Assembly: GCF_900143075.1 (NCBI RefSeq) | Contig: NZ_FRCY01000002.1 | Coordinates: 372,001-436,000, forward strand | Source: Cyclobacterium lianum | Lineage (GTDB): Bacteria > Bacteroidota > Bacteroidia > Cytophagales > Cyclobacteriaceae | Direction of reading: 5' to 3' | Length of the DNA stretch: 64,000 nucleotides | In this document: piece after piece, positions 25,658-35,529 of the stretch | Numbering within the stretch: position 1 is the first letter of the stretch | Layout: every line of letters starts with the position of its first letter | Made by a program: the position numbers and the translations under genes | Notes under the pieces: model-generated | What the model was told of the DNA's origin: nothing | Database searches by the model: none | What the model saw: the letters and a program-made list of their open reading frames with translations, nothing else

Positions 25658-27970
25658 ATGAATAAGAATAAGAAAAATACCGGGTCTTCCATTTACCAAA
25701 AAATCATCAGGTACATGTGGCTTGTTTTTGGCTTAGGGTTGATTGGTTTTGTAATTTTCGTACTGGCAGTAAGTGCCAATTTTCTGGGGCTTTTCGGCGA
25801 AATGCCTGAATTTGAATCGCTTGAAAACCCAGACAGCGAGGTAGCCTCAGAACTTTATTCTGCAGATGGGATTCTGTTAGGTAAATATTTCCGGGAAAAC
25901 AGGTCACCGGTGACCTACAATGAGCTATCACCCAACCTGATCAATGCCCTGATCGCAACCGAAGATGTCCGGTTTGAAGACCATTCGGGCATAGATCCCA
26001 GAGGGCTGACCCGGGTGTTGGTAAAAACACTCATTCTGGGGCAAAGTGGAGCCGGAGGCGGAAGCACACTGAGTCAGCAGACCGCAAAAAACCTGTTCAA
26101 AACACGAACCGAAGCTTCACAGGGTTTGCTGAGCAACATCCCCGTACTGCGGATGATCATCATCAAAACAAAGGAGTGGATTGTGGCAGCCAAACTGGAA
26201 AGGGCCTATACAAAGGAAGAACTGCTGACCATGTACCTCAACACATCCGATTTTGGCAGCAATGCTTTTGGGATCAAGACGGCAGCAAGTACCTTTTTCA
26301 ATAAAGAGCCCAGAAACCTGAACCTGCAGGAATCTGCCACCCTGGTAGGCTTGTTTAAAGCACCTTCCTATTACAGTCCGGTATATAATCCTGAAAACTC
26401 CACCCGTAGACGGAATACTGTCCTTTCGCAGATGAATAAGTATGGATATATCTCCCAGCCGGCCTACGACAGCCTGTCACAGCTTCCTATAGAACTGGAG
26501 TACAATGTGGAAAGCCATAATGAAGGACTGGCTACCTACTTCAGGGAAGTGGTCAAAGCTGATCTGATTCAGTGGACGAAAGAAAATCTGCAGCCTGACG
26601 GCAGTAACTACGACCTGTTTGGCGATGGGCTAAGGATTTATACAACCATAGACAGCCGCTTGCAGAAGTATGCCGAGGAAGCTGTAGCCGAACACATGCC
26701 GGAGCTACAACAAAAATTTCGGGAAGAAATGGGAAACCGGGCACCCTGGATCGATAGAAACGGAAGACCCATAGAGGGCTTCATTGAAAATGCCGTAAAA
26801 AGGACAGACGCCTACAGAAATCTTAAATCACGGTATGGGGATGATCAGGACAGCATCGAATACAAGCTGAACCAAAAGAAAAAAATGAAGGTCTTCTCCT
26901 ACGAAAAAGGAGAAGTTGACACCATGATGAGCACCATGGATTCTCTCCGGTATTACAAAAAGTTTCTCCAGACTGGTTTTGTTTCCATGGACCCGCATTC
27001 AGGTCATATCAAAGCCTGGGTGGGTGGCGTCAACCACAAATATTTTAAATATGACCATGTCAAGCAAGGCAAGAGACAGCCCGGGTCCACCTTTAAGCCA
27101 TTTGTCTACGCAGCAGCGATAGAAAATGGTTATGGACCCTGCTATACCGTCATTGACCAACCTGTGGAAATCAATATTCCAGACCAGCCTACCTGGAGGC
27201 CTGAGAATGCAGACGGCAAGTTCACCGGGGAAAGAATGACTATCCGATCGGCCATGTCCCAATCTGTCAATTCCGTCACGGCCTACATGATGAAAAAACT
27301 GAGTCCCGCAGTGGTAGTAGAGACTGCCCACCGAATCGGTATCAACAGTGAGTTGGAGGCTGTTCCTGCACTGGCCCTGGGTACCGTGGATGTGTCTATC
27401 ATGGAAATGGTGGGAGCCTTCAGCACATTTGTTAATAAGGGTGAACACATCACTCCCATATACATAGACCGGATTGAAGACAAGAATGGAAATGTCCTGC
27501 ATCAGTTTATCCCCAGAAAACGCCCTGCCATGAGCGAGGAAGACGCCTATCTCATGGTATACATGCTCCGGGGTGGCACCGAGGAAGAAGGAGGTACCAG
27601 CCAGGGCTTGCCCTGGAATCTCCGGGACGAAGGAAACGAAATTGGTGGAAAGACAGGTACTACACAAAATGCCTCTGACGGCTGGTACATGGGTATCACC
27701 AAAGATTTGGTCAGTGGTGTCTGGGTCGGCGGTGACGACCGCGCCATACACTTCAGAAGCTGGATAAACGGACAGGGATCCAGGACTGCAAGACCCATTT
27801 GGTCCAAATTCATGACCAAGGTATACGAAGACCCATCTCTGGAAATAACTAAAGGACCATTCCCCAAACCGGAGAGGCCGCTCAGCGTGGAAATTGATTG
27901 CTCCAGGTACAATCTGGATCAGGATGTGTATCAGGACTTTGACTACGACGCTGCAAGTACGGACTTTTAG
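25658..27970 (+). CDS. Penicillin-binding protein 1A, bifunctional
   Basis: A class A PBP of 770 residues that polymerises glycan strands and cross-links peptides. One transmembrane helix spans about 18-42. The glycosyltransferase 51 domain has the catalytic glutamate E102 in TEDVRFEDHSG and the motif GGSTLSQQTAKNL (134-146). The transpeptidase domain has the active serine S477 in PGSTFKPF (SxxK), SVN (536-538) and KTGT (665-668). All catalytic motifs are intact. It follows sprE at 143 bases and precedes uvrC. Wall synthesis genes next to the M23/bactofilin pair suggest a shared envelope neighbourhood. Confidence 0.95.
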   Translation: MNKNKKNTGSSIYQKIIRYMWLVFGLGLIGFVIFVLAVSANFLGLFGEMPEFESLENPDSEVASELYSADGILLGKYFRENRSPVTYNELSPNLINALIATEDVRFEDHSGIDPRGLTRVLVKTLILGQSGAGGGSTLSQQTAKNLFKTRTEASQGLLSNIPVLRMIIIKTKEWIVAAKLERAYTKEELLTMYLNTSDFGSNAFGIKTAASTFFNKEPRNLNLQESATLVGLFKAPSYYSPVYNPENSTRRRNTVLSQMNKYGYISQPAYDSLSQLPIELEYNVESHNEGLATYFREVVKADLIQWTKENLQPDGSNYDLFGDGLRIYTTIDSRLQKYAEEAVAEHMPELQQKFREEMGNRAPWIDRNGRPIEGFIENAVKRTDAYRNLKSRYGDDQDSIEYKLNQKKKMKVFSYEKGEVDTMMSTMDSLRYYKKFLQTGFVSMDPHSGHIKAWVGGVNHKYFKYDHVKQGKRQPGSTFKPFVYAAAIENGYGPCYTVIDQPVEINIPDQPTWRPENADGKFTGERMTIRSAMSQSVNSVTAYMMKKLSPAVVVETAHRIGINSELEAVPALALGTVDVSIMEMVGAFSTFVNKGEHITPIYIDRIEDKNGNVLHQFIPRKRPAMSEEDAYLMVYMLRGGTEEEGGTSQGLPWNLRDEGNEIGGKTGTTQNASDGWYMGITKDLVSGVWVGGDDRAIHFRSWINGQGSRTARPIWSKFMTKVYEDPSLEITKGPFPKPERPLSVEIDCSRYNLDQDVYQDFDYDAASTDF

Positions 27971-28026
27971 ACTTCTAGTAATCAGTTGACAGTAACTTGG
28001 GGTTTCATCATTAATCGCTAGTAGGT

Positions 28027-29847
28027 ATGGATGACATGCTATCCCCATCATATTTGCCGGGCGACTACAATCAACTGCCCGAGCTACCGGGAGTGTACAG
28101 GTATTATAGTAAGGACGGGATACTGATATACGTCGGTAAAGCAAAAAACCTTAGAAAAAGGGTCGGCAGCTATTTCAATAAAAACGCGGGAATCAATCAA
28201 AAAACCCGCAGAATGGTAAGAGAAATTCAGAAAATCGAAATTACCATCGTCAATTCTGAATTTGACGCCCTACTGCTGGAGAATAACCTTATTAAAAAAG
28301 CCCAGCCAAAATACAACGTGCTGTTAAAGGATGACAAAACCTATCCTTACCTGCTTCTTACCAACGAACCTTTTCCCAGAATCTATCCTACCAGACGGGT
28401 AATCCCCTCGAAAGGCACCTATTTTGGTCCCTTTGCCAGTGTAAAGGCCATGAACAATGTTCTGGACCTGATCCTTTCATTGTTTACAATCCGTACCTGC
28501 AAACTAGATCTTTCTGAAGAAAAAATCAGGACATCAAACTACAAGGTCTGCCTGGAATATCACCTGGGAAATTGCAAAGGTCCCTGCGAAGGACTTCAGG
28601 ATGAAACCAGTTATCTGAAAGACATTGATCAGGCCAGAAACATCCTGAAAGGCAACCTGAGCTTTGCAAAAAACTTTTTTAAGGAATCCATGCAAACGGC
28701 TGCCGCCGCCCTGGACTTTGAAAATGCACAGTTGTACAAAGAGAAATACGATCTGCTCGAAAAATATCAGGCCAAATCCCTTGTCATCAACCCCAATGTG
28801 GACAGTTTAGACGTCTTCTCAATCGTCAGCGAAGAAAAATATGCCTTCGTAAACTACCTGCGGATAAAAAATGGTGCTATCACGTTAAGCAAAACGGTAG
28901 AAATAAAAAAGAAACTGGACGAGGCAGATCAGGAACTGCTGTTAACTGCCATTATCAGACTCCGGGACCAATTTCAAAGCGATGCAAAAGAGGTATTGGT
29001 AAATCTCGACTATGAGGAGAGCCCAGAGGGTTTGCAACTGATACTTCCCAAAATCGGTGACAAGCGAAAACTGGTAGACTTAAGCCTGAAAAATGCCCTT
29101 TATTACAAAAAAGAAAAAGCTTTGCTCGCAGGAGAAGTTAAAAATAAAAAAAACCGGGTACTGCTTCAGCTTCAAAAAGACCTCTCCCTGGAAGACCTCC
29201 CCTACCACATAGAGTGTTTTGACAACTCGAACATTCAGGGTTCTAATCCCGTTGCCAGCATGGTATGTTTCAAGGACGGGAAACCCAGTAAAAAGGACTA
29301 CAGGCATTACCATATCAAGAGTGTAGTCGGCCCAAATGACTTTGCCAGTATGGAGGAAGTTGTGTACAGAAGGTATAAACGCATCCTACAGGAAGAAAAA
29401 GCACTTCCCAATCTAGTAGTCATAGACGGAGGAAAAGGACAATTGTCATCCGCTGTCGCCGCATTAAAATCGCTGGACATTTACAAAAAAGTACCGATTA
29501 TCGGTATCGCCAAAAGACTGGAAGAAATCTACTTTCCCGGAGATAACTACCCTATTTTTATTGACAAAAAATCAGAATCCCTGCGGTTAATCCAGCGCAT
29601 CAGAGATGAAGCGCATCGCTTTGCCATTACTTTTCACCGCAACCTGCGAAGTAAAGGTGCGCTGGGAAGTCAACTTACCTCAATTGAAGGCATTGGAGAG
29701 CATACAGCGCACAAACTACTGAAGCATTTTAAATCCCTGAAAAATATACAGCAGGCCAGCCTGGCAGATCTTTCGCAACAGGTCGGAAAAGATAAGGCCA
29801 CTAAGATCTTCAGCATGTATCACCCAAAAAAAAACAGCTCCCACTGA
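28027..29847 (+). CDS. uvrC: Excinuclease ABC subunit C
   Basis: UvrC makes both incisions in nucleotide excision repair after UvrAB has marked damage. The 606-residue protein has the GIY-YIG nuclease domain at about 17-95 (VYRYYSKDGILIYVGKAKNLRKRV), a UVR motif for UvrB binding near 205-240, the RNase H-like second nuclease domain (YHIECFDNSNIQGSNPVASMV and VVIDGGKGQLSSA), and C-terminal helix-hairpin-helix motifs (LTSIEGIGEHTAHKLLKHF). Length is normal. A hairpin overlaps the stop codon and probably ends the transcript. A second ATG at codon 4 (MDDML) is also possible. Confidence 0.97.
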   Translation: MDDMLSPSYLPGDYNQLPELPGVYRYYSKDGILIYVGKAKNLRKRVGSYFNKNAGINQKTRRMVREIQKIEITIVNSEFDALLLENNLIKKAQPKYNVLLKDDKTYPYLLLTNEPFPRIYPTRRVIPSKGTYFGPFASVKAMNNVLDLILSLFTIRTCKLDLSEEKIRTSNYKVCLEYHLGNCKGPCEGLQDETSYLKDIDQARNILKGNLSFAKNFFKESMQTAAAALDFENAQLYKEKYDLLEKYQAKSLVINPNVDSLDVFSIVSEEKYAFVNYLRIKNGAITLSKTVEIKKKLDEADQELLLTAIIRLRDQFQSDAKEVLVNLDYEESPEGLQLILPKIGDKRKLVDLSLKNALYYKKEKALLAGEVKNKKNRVLLQLQKDLSLEDLPYHIECFDNSNIQGSNPVASMVCFKDGKPSKKDYRHYHIKSVVGPNDFASMEEVVYRRYKRILQEEKALPNLVVIDGGKGQLSSAVAALKSLDIYKKVPIIGIAKRLEEIYFPGDNYPIFIDKKSESLRLIQRIRDEAHRFAITFHRNLRSKGALGSQLTSIEGIGEHTAHKLLKHFKSLKNIQQASLADLSQQVGKDKATKIFSMYHPKKNSSH

Positions 29848-29856
29848 AGCTGTTTT
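29831..29856. terminator. Bidirectional terminator between uvrC and gldN
   Basis: AAAACAGCT and AGCTGTTTT form a 9-base stem (8-base loop) with A and T runs on both flanks. It overlaps the uvrC stop codon and lies 22 bases past the gldN stop, so it can serve both convergent units. Confidence 0.75.
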
Positions 29857-29877
29857 TAATATCGATACTTTCCTGGC

Positions 29878-30702
29878 TTACCACTCCCACAGATTGTTTT
29901 CCCATTCGAGAAGTTCATATTCAAATTCGAGGGAATTCAAATATGCCTGTAGCTGTGCATTTGGATTGTCGGCATCTACCATGTCTACGATAAGGGCATT
30001 GTCGGGATTGGTATATTTTCTGACAACTGATCTGAAAAGCCTCAGGTCAAATGCCTGGCTGTAAGGCAAATGTTTGGACGTGTTCTGGAAATTGAGCCAT
30101 TGACCTTTTTCGAGATCATCAAAGTAATTGTAAAAATCCTTGAAACGGATAAATGCGATAGATTTTTGCCCCACACCAGCATTGGTTTCGGAAGGCATTA
30201 CCAGTTCCAGATACTTTACATCAAACTTGACCTCTGAACGGTGTTTGTCAAATACAAAATCTTCCTTGAAGTCCAGATAGTAAATGTCCTTTACGAAGAC
30301 ACTATCTCCGTTTTCGGCGGTAAGAAAATTGGTCTGGAATTCACTGATGGACAGGGGTTGAGTAAATTCCTCATCGGCAAAAATCTCAAAGGCATTCTCA
30401 TTGACGACAGCATCGTAAATATTCATCATAATGCCGTCAGATTTTAGGCCCCCTGTACCATAAAAGGGAAGATTGAACTTCTCCCTCAGATCTATCCTTC
30501 TCCACACCCCCACCTGATACATTTTATCATCCTCGCGAATGGGAAGGACCGAAAAAACAGTGTCCATATCAAATCCCGAATCCCCCTCCTGCATGCTGGG
30601 GTTTTGGGTATTGGTATTTTGCGCAAACCCGGGAACCGCCACAAATACACCTGCTACTAAAAGCAGGGACAGCGCCCCTAGAAATTTTTTTGCTTCCTTC
30701 AT
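29878..30702 (-). CDS. gldN: Gliding/T9SS protein GldN
   Basis: GldN (PorN) forms the periplasmic ring under the outer membrane together with GldK. The 274-residue protein has a signal peptide (about 1-27, ending PGFAQ). The mature part has the family pattern: PIREDDKMYQVGVWRRIDLREKFNLPFY, where MYQ..VWR.ID.REK..P is the core motif, then IYDAVVNENAFEIFADEEF and DYYLDFKEDFVFD-like beta segments. It is the last gene of the porP-gldK-L-M-N set; gldM ends 45 bases before it. A terminator follows. Confidence 0.93.
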   Translation of the reverse strand: MKEAKKFLGALSLLLVAGVFVAVPGFAQNTNTQNPSMQEGDSGFDMDTVFSVLPIREDDKMYQVGVWRRIDLREKFNLPFYGTGGLKSDGIMMNIYDAVVNENAFEIFADEEFTQPLSISEFQTNFLTAENGDSVFVKDIYYLDFKEDFVFDKHRSEVKFDVKYLELVMPSETNAGVGQKSIAFIRFKDFYNYFDDLEKGQWLNFQNTSKHLPYSQAFDLRLFRSVVRKYTNPDNALIVDMVDADNPNAQLQAYLNSLEFEYELLEWENNLWEW

Positions 30703-30747
30703 GATTTTCTCCTTTTACAAATCTATAACGAAACCAATTTGTGCTTA

Positions 30748-32349
30748 TTACCTGATTGGAATCGGAAAGACTTCATTAACAGTACTTTTTATTTGGTTTC
30801 CCCGGAAGTTGGTTCTGGTCACCTCTCTGGCGATCACAACCAGCCTATCTCCACTTTGGGCCTGCGCCAATAGATTACGCACAGCCACATTCTGGCCGGT
30901 AATGTTGACACTTTCCCTGGGTACATCATTTCTCACCAACCGGACTTCACCGCCAGTGACCTCAAAATTGGCGTCTCTGGGCATGGTCCTTCCAAAAGTA
31001 GGCTCTGGTAAAGCCCTTATCTGCAGATTCATCAGGCTACTGGCTGGAACAGGATTCTGCAGGTCGATCTGCGTGTCTCCACTAAAAGGCCTGATCGTCG
31101 GAGCCGGTACTGGCTTGATGTCATAATCGACCGAGCCGATTCTGTTTCCTCCACTGGATACGCCAATGTTTACCTGCCCGGAAGATCCGGGAATGATGGT
31201 CACATCTGCCGGTCGGGAACCTTTAATCGCCTGTCCACCAGAAACTGAAAACTCTGGCGAGTAGGCATTACCCAATGCCGGCACTTCGATCACCAGGTCA
31301 TTGGCACATTCTGCATACAGTTGGTTGACGACTTCAGAGCTTACTTTAATGACCGGTTGGGCGACAAAATATTCATATTCTACATTGAAGACGCTGTCTT
31401 GCCCACCGATAGGGACCACAATCTGCCCTTCAAGGGTTCTGGCAGCAAGTCCCCTGTCATCGTAATTGGACGCTGGCGTTACTGGAAACTCAATCTGCCC
31501 GAAGCCATCTGTTACTGGGATTTCCCTCCCATCAGCGGTCATTTTAAGTTCTGTGGAGGAGGAAGATGAGGCGAGAAACATTTCCGCTTCAAACGTAAGA
31601 CCCGCGGCCACCACATTTGAATTCGCTGCAATTCTTGCTTTCAAGTTATCTGCCTCAAAGATGAACTCCCCAAGGGAATTGGTGATGGCATTCAATGCTT
31701 CACTCTCTATATTGAGTACCTCATTCTGGTGTTGGCTGATGATGGCCAAAACTGCACCGATTGGGGATTTGACGTAGTTGAGATTTACGTAATCTTTATA
31801 ATTTACATCCACATCATTTTTAAAAAGGTCAATCTCTCCGGCATCCTTGGCAATCTTCTCAAAAGATCGCTGTATACCGAGTTCAGCCAGGATCTGACTG
31901 AGCTCCTCAGGATATTGGTTCAGCCTTTCCTGCATTTCATATCCCAGACGGTTGTTGTTAAAAATATTGCCGGGAATGTCTACGTTTTTGAGTGCCGAAG
32001 TTTTAAAATTACCTTCGTCATTAATGGCATTGGATTCCTCTATGAGTCTGGTTTTTGCATCCTCCAGATACCCATAAAGCTCAGTACTTTTGGCCCGAAT
32101 CTCTTCAGCCGCAGCCACCTTGGGTACATCTACCGGATTGTTCCCCTGCTGCTCGACAGTAGAGGAAATGATATTCACAGAAAACTGATTTTTCTGGATA
32201 TAGTTTTTAGATGTTCTCTCCAGTCCATCGTTGATCAGTATAAATTTCTGGAGTATCTGATTACTTACCTGAAGTGCCAACAGCGCTGTCAGTACCAGGT
32301 ACATCATCCCGATCATCCGCTGTCTCGGTGTTTCTTTACCACCCGCCAT
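30748..32349 (-). CDS. gldM: Gliding/T9SS motor protein GldM
   Basis: GldM (PorM) is the long periplasmic shaft of the T9SS motor. The 533-residue protein begins MAGGKETPRQRMIGMMYLVLTALLALQVSNQILQKF, the highly conserved N-terminus with its single membrane helix that packs with GldL. The periplasmic part has the helical D1 domain and then beta-sandwich domains, with SLG-like and VSGGQ turns and a C-terminal TNFRGNQIKSTVNEVFPIPIR. With GldL it forms a proton-driven rotary machine that powers secretion and gliding. It sits 54 bases after gldL. Confidence 0.95.
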   Translation of the reverse strand: MAGGKETPRQRMIGMMYLVLTALLALQVSNQILQKFILINDGLERTSKNYIQKNQFSVNIISSTVEQQGNNPVDVPKVAAAEEIRAKSTELYGYLEDAKTRLIEESNAINDEGNFKTSALKNVDIPGNIFNNNRLGYEMQERLNQYPEELSQILAELGIQRSFEKIAKDAGEIDLFKNDVDVNYKDYVNLNYVKSPIGAVLAIISQHQNEVLNIESEALNAITNSLGEFIFEADNLKARIAANSNVVAAGLTFEAEMFLASSSSSTELKMTADGREIPVTDGFGQIEFPVTPASNYDDRGLAARTLEGQIVVPIGGQDSVFNVEYEYFVAQPVIKVSSEVVNQLYAECANDLVIEVPALGNAYSPEFSVSGGQAIKGSRPADVTIIPGSSGQVNIGVSSGGNRIGSVDYDIKPVPAPTIRPFSGDTQIDLQNPVPASSLMNLQIRALPEPTFGRTMPRDANFEVTGGEVRLVRNDVPRESVNITGQNVAVRNLLAQAQSGDRLVVIAREVTRTNFRGNQIKSTVNEVFPIPIR

Positions 32350-32403
32350 AAGCTAAATTGTCTTTAATAAAGTACGAAATAATAAGAACTGATAAATAGC
32401 GAC

Positions 32404-33207
32404 TTAACCTTTCATTGCTGAAAGCATGCCTCCGTAAACTTTGTTCAGGGAATTGACATTCTGGTTAAGCTTCGCCAGTTCGGTTTTAAAAGTTTCTGTT
32501 TCTTTGCCGGCTTCCGAAATACCCTCCATTGCAGCCGTGACATTGGAATAGAATTTACTGATAGTTTTGGCATGCATATTGGAATCTTTCAGTTCCTCTT
32601 CATATACATTGTTCAATGCGGACAGGTTTCTTGTCACATTGACAATCTGCTCGCGGTAGGCCTTGGCATCGTCTGTAGCAGAAGACATTTCCGCCAGCGC
32701 AGTTGCGGTCTTACTGTAGGAATCATTGATATCCACCAGTGATTTTGAGGCTTTCTTTACATTTTCAGCATACTCATTGGTTGCGACAGTTGCATCGGTA
32801 AGAGTACCTAGTTTCTCGGTAGTGCTCGCAAGATTTTGCATGCCTTTTCCAAGGCTTTCCAACAGTTCCGGACCTATTTTGGCTTTTTCCAAGAGCTCAT
32901 CCATTTTCTGAGAGGTCTGGTCTGTGCTGGTCCTGACCGGCCTGGAGGGTGCGGCACCCGCATTGGCACCTGCGAGCTCCGGATATACCTTTGTCCAATC
33001 CAGCTCTTCATTTTTAGGCTCAAATGCAGATAAAAAGAAAATAACTGCTTCTGTGGTCAAACCCACACCGATCATCAGGGATGCAAAAGGCCAATCCAAA
33101 ATTTTAAACATGGCTCCCAGGATAACAACTGCAGCCCCTATGCCATAAATCTTTGGCATGATCGAACCATAAAACTTATAAGCGAAAGTGTTTTTCTCTG
33201 TTGACAT
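32404..33207 (-). CDS. gldL: Gliding/T9SS motor protein GldL
   Basis: GldL (PorL) is the inner-membrane stator that uses the proton gradient. The 267-residue protein has two N-terminal membrane helices (about 16-34, MPKIYGIGAAVVILGAMFKI, and 41-60, ASLMIGVGLTTEAVIFFLSAF) carrying the conserved buried glutamate in the second. A long cytoplasmic helical tail follows (about 100-265) with heptad character and terminal motif LNKVYGGMLSAMKG. The start MSTEKNTFAYKFYGSIMPKIYG is typical. It sits 61 bases after gldK and before gldM. Confidence 0.95.
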   Translation of the reverse strand: MSTEKNTFAYKFYGSIMPKIYGIGAAVVILGAMFKILDWPFASLMIGVGLTTEAVIFFLSAFEPKNEELDWTKVYPELAGANAGAAPSRPVRTSTDQTSQKMDELLEKAKIGPELLESLGKGMQNLASTTEKLGTLTDATVATNEYAENVKKASKSLVDINDSYSKTATALAEMSSATDDAKAYREQIVNVTRNLSALNNVYEEELKDSNMHAKTISKFYSNVTAAMEGISEAGKETETFKTELAKLNQNVNSLNKVYGGMLSAMKG

Positions 33208-33268
33208 AATTTTAAAAAAACTTTAAATATGAATGGATTATAATTTACAAATGGGTGATCAGGTGATA

Positions 33269-34351
33269 TTATCTTCTGCTCCTTTTATTGGACTTCACTT
33301 CCATACTTCCAGACCGTCCGATATATGTCATGGCGGTACGGAAGCCTATATGTGCCGTCTGTACGTACTGATATTCGTAGTTCCTGGCACTGGTCTCCAA
33401 AAAGTGCGCCACATCTTTCCACGAACCTCCTCTGACAACTTTTCTCGTTTCGGTGGTATCCTTGAAAGTGGGGTTCATGTCCCAAATCAATGCATTTGCC
33501 GCTGGATTATAGGCGTCTTCTACCCATTCTGAAACATTTCCGGCCATGTTGTACAGTCCGAATCCATTTGGAGCGAAGGCATCGACTGGCGCGGTATAAG
33601 CAAATCCATCATCGATGTAATTACCTCTCCCTGGCTTAAAATTGGCCATCAGACATCCCCGCCTGTTTTTGAGATATGGGCCGCCCCAGGGATATTTGGC
33701 GATTTCCTTTCCTCCTTTTGCAGCATATTCCCATTCCGCTTCAAAGGGCAGCCTGAACTTCGGCATGTCAAACTCAGACTCGTCATTGGCATTCATGTGA
33801 TAGGATTTCCACTCGCAGAATTTTTTGGCCTGGTCCCAGCTAATTCCCACAACGGGGTAATCATCAAACGCAGGGTGATCAAAATAGTATTCCATCAGTG
33901 GATCACCATAATGGTGGGTAAAGCTGGTTGACCAGACAGTGGTGTCAGGAAGCAATTCTTCGAGCACAAAATCCGGAGCTTCTGCCTGGGTGGTAGGCGT
34001 TCCCAGAGCCAATTCGCCCATGCGAACTGCATCCAGAAATTGCCTGTATTTGTTGTTGGATACTTCGTACTTGTCCATGAAAAACTCAGATATTGTAACC
34101 TGCTTGTTCATAGAAGCCATACTTAAAGCGATGTCTTCGTCAGCCTGACCGATCCAAAAGGTACCGGCTTTGACCGGAGCCATTTCAAAGGGCAGGGCTT
34201 GTTGCCAGCCGGAGCGCTTGGGTACACCAGTTACCTCTCCTCTTCTGTTGAGCTTTTCGCTTGAAGTACCCTTGTTTCCAAAAAGACCACAACCTTGAAG
34301 TAGTGTCATTATTAACAACCCTGAAATCAGGGGAAAAAAGCGCCGATTCAT
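33269..34351 (-). CDS. gldK: Gliding/T9SS lipoprotein GldK
   Basis: GldK (PorK) is the outer-membrane lipoprotein of the PorK/N ring. From the ATG at 34349-34351 (MNRRFFPLIS) it has 360 residues, with lipobox LLQGC (C21). Two in-frame ATGs upstream, up to 34396, are possible starts but add residues before a good signal peptide. The mature protein has a formylglycine-generating-enzyme-like (FGE-sulfatase) domain: MAPVKAGTFWIGQADED, FFMDKYEVSNNKYRQFLDAV, PVVGISWDQAKKFCEWKS, FRLPFEAEWEYAAKGG, GLYNMAGNVSEWVED and KVVRGGSWKD. In GldK this domain is structural and not known to act as an enzyme. Confidence 0.92.
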   Translation of the reverse strand: MNRRFFPLISGLLIMTLLQGCGLFGNKGTSSEKLNRRGEVTGVPKRSGWQQALPFEMAPVKAGTFWIGQADEDIALSMASMNKQVTISEFFMDKYEVSNNKYRQFLDAVRMGELALGTPTTQAEAPDFVLEELLPDTTVWSTSFTHHYGDPLMEYYFDHPAFDDYPVVGISWDQAKKFCEWKSYHMNANDESEFDMPKFRLPFEAEWEYAAKGGKEIAKYPWGGPYLKNRRGCLMANFKPGRGNYIDDGFAYTAPVDAFAPNGFGLYNMAGNVSEWVEDAYNPAANALIWDMNPTFKDTTETRKVVRGGSWKDVAHFLETSARNYEYQYVQTAHIGFRTAMTYIGRSGSMEVKSNKRSRR

Positions 34352-34477
34352 TTTTTTAAACATAAATGACATTAAATTAACTACATTCATTTTCAACCAT
34401 TTAAACGAACAACCAATTCGAAATTTAACAGATTTTATCAGAAAAACACAAGGAATTTTTCAAATAAGTTTAATTCC

Positions 34478-35452
34478 TTAAAACCTAAATCTCGGCGTTC
34501 TCTGAATCACCCTTTCCATTTGTCTGGCTACCTGGGGTAAATTATAAGTCAACATAAACTCGTGGGAGGTGGGGGATTTTGCTTCCAGCCCGCCCACTAC
34601 CAGATCAAACGCATAACCTAATTTCAGGGAATTGTCTCTTAACAAGCTATAGCCCAACAACACTGAGGCGGATTCCTCTCCCCGATAAGCCAATCCCAGA
34701 CTAATTTTATTATTGTATGAGCCTATAACGCTAAGGTCGTAGGAAAAATTATTCAGGGATACGGATTTTACCAATATACTTGGTTCAACTGAAAATTGAG
34801 CAAAAGTGTTTATCCTGTAGCCCAGGAGCAGGTAGTTATGGTTTTCCAGGCGGTTCGCCAGACTGCCGTCTCCAAAATCGAAGCCGGGCTCATTCAGATT
34901 CCTGCTGCTGAGCCCAAGATAAAAGCTGCCACGGTCATACATCAGACCCACAGAAACATTGGGGTGCAATTGATTTTCATTTCCTCCGGAAGGGATATTG
35001 GGATCAGGGTTTACCGGGATAAACTCATCATAACGAATGGTACTGGAAAAAAAACCTCCGGCAGCGCCCATACTCAATACGCCTCTGCCAAGGGTCAGGT
35101 GGTAGGCAAGGGATAGATTTACTTCCTGATTGTTAAATGGGCCAATCTGGTCATTAACGGCTACCAGTCCAAATCCTACCGGGATATTTTTGACCCTGCC
35201 GGAAGCTGAAAGCAATTGGGTAGTAGGTGCGCCTCCTGCCCCTGTACTCGTGGCATAATCCAGCCACTGGCTGCGGTGCAAAGCTGCAATCGAATAGCCG
35301 CCATCCTTGCCCGCAAAGGCTGGGTTATAAAAAAGACCATTGTACATGTACTGGGTAAATTGTGCATCTTGCTGCCCTATCACTGCCGGAATATCCGATA
35401 GAAATACAAGGAAAAAAAATACACAGGTTAACAGGTAGGATTTTATGCTCAT
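34478..35452 (-). CDS. PorP/SprF family T9SS outer-membrane protein
   Basis: The 324-residue protein has a signal peptide (about 1-26, ending VIGQQ) and opens with DAQFTQYMYNGLFYNPAFAGKDG, the defining motif of the PorP/SprF family, followed by an outer-membrane beta-barrel of about 14 amphipathic strands. It ends in an aromatic strand, TPRFRF. Such proteins tether secreted adhesins or partner with GldK-N; the canonical porP stands directly before porK, as here, 81 bases apart in the gap up to the upstream gldK start. I cannot decide between the porP and sprF names from sequence. Confidence 0.9.
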   Translation of the reverse strand: MSIKSYLLTCVFFFLVFLSDIPAVIGQQDAQFTQYMYNGLFYNPAFAGKDGGYSIAALHRSQWLDYATSTGAGGAPTTQLLSASGRVKNIPVGFGLVAVNDQIGPFNNQEVNLSLAYHLTLGRGVLSMGAAGGFFSSTIRYDEFIPVNPDPNIPSGGNENQLHPNVSVGLMYDRGSFYLGLSSRNLNEPGFDFGDGSLANRLENHNYLLLGYRINTFAQFSVEPSILVKSVSLNNFSYDLSVIGSYNNKISLGLAYRGEESASVLLGYSLLRDNSLKLGYAFDLVVGGLEAKSPTSHEFMLTYNLPQVARQMERVIQRTPRFRF

Positions 35453-35529
35453 GTGTAAAAGACATTTTGCAATTGAAAATCTATTCTACACATTTAAACT
35501 GAATTTTCCTGAAAAAAGATTAAAAGATA

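Noticed and set aside
26999-28144. 381-codon leftward open frame opposite PBP1A
   Set aside because: It is antisense to a gene with all PBP motifs; its product shows no domain and crosses into the uvrC start. A shadow of the real gene's codon pattern.
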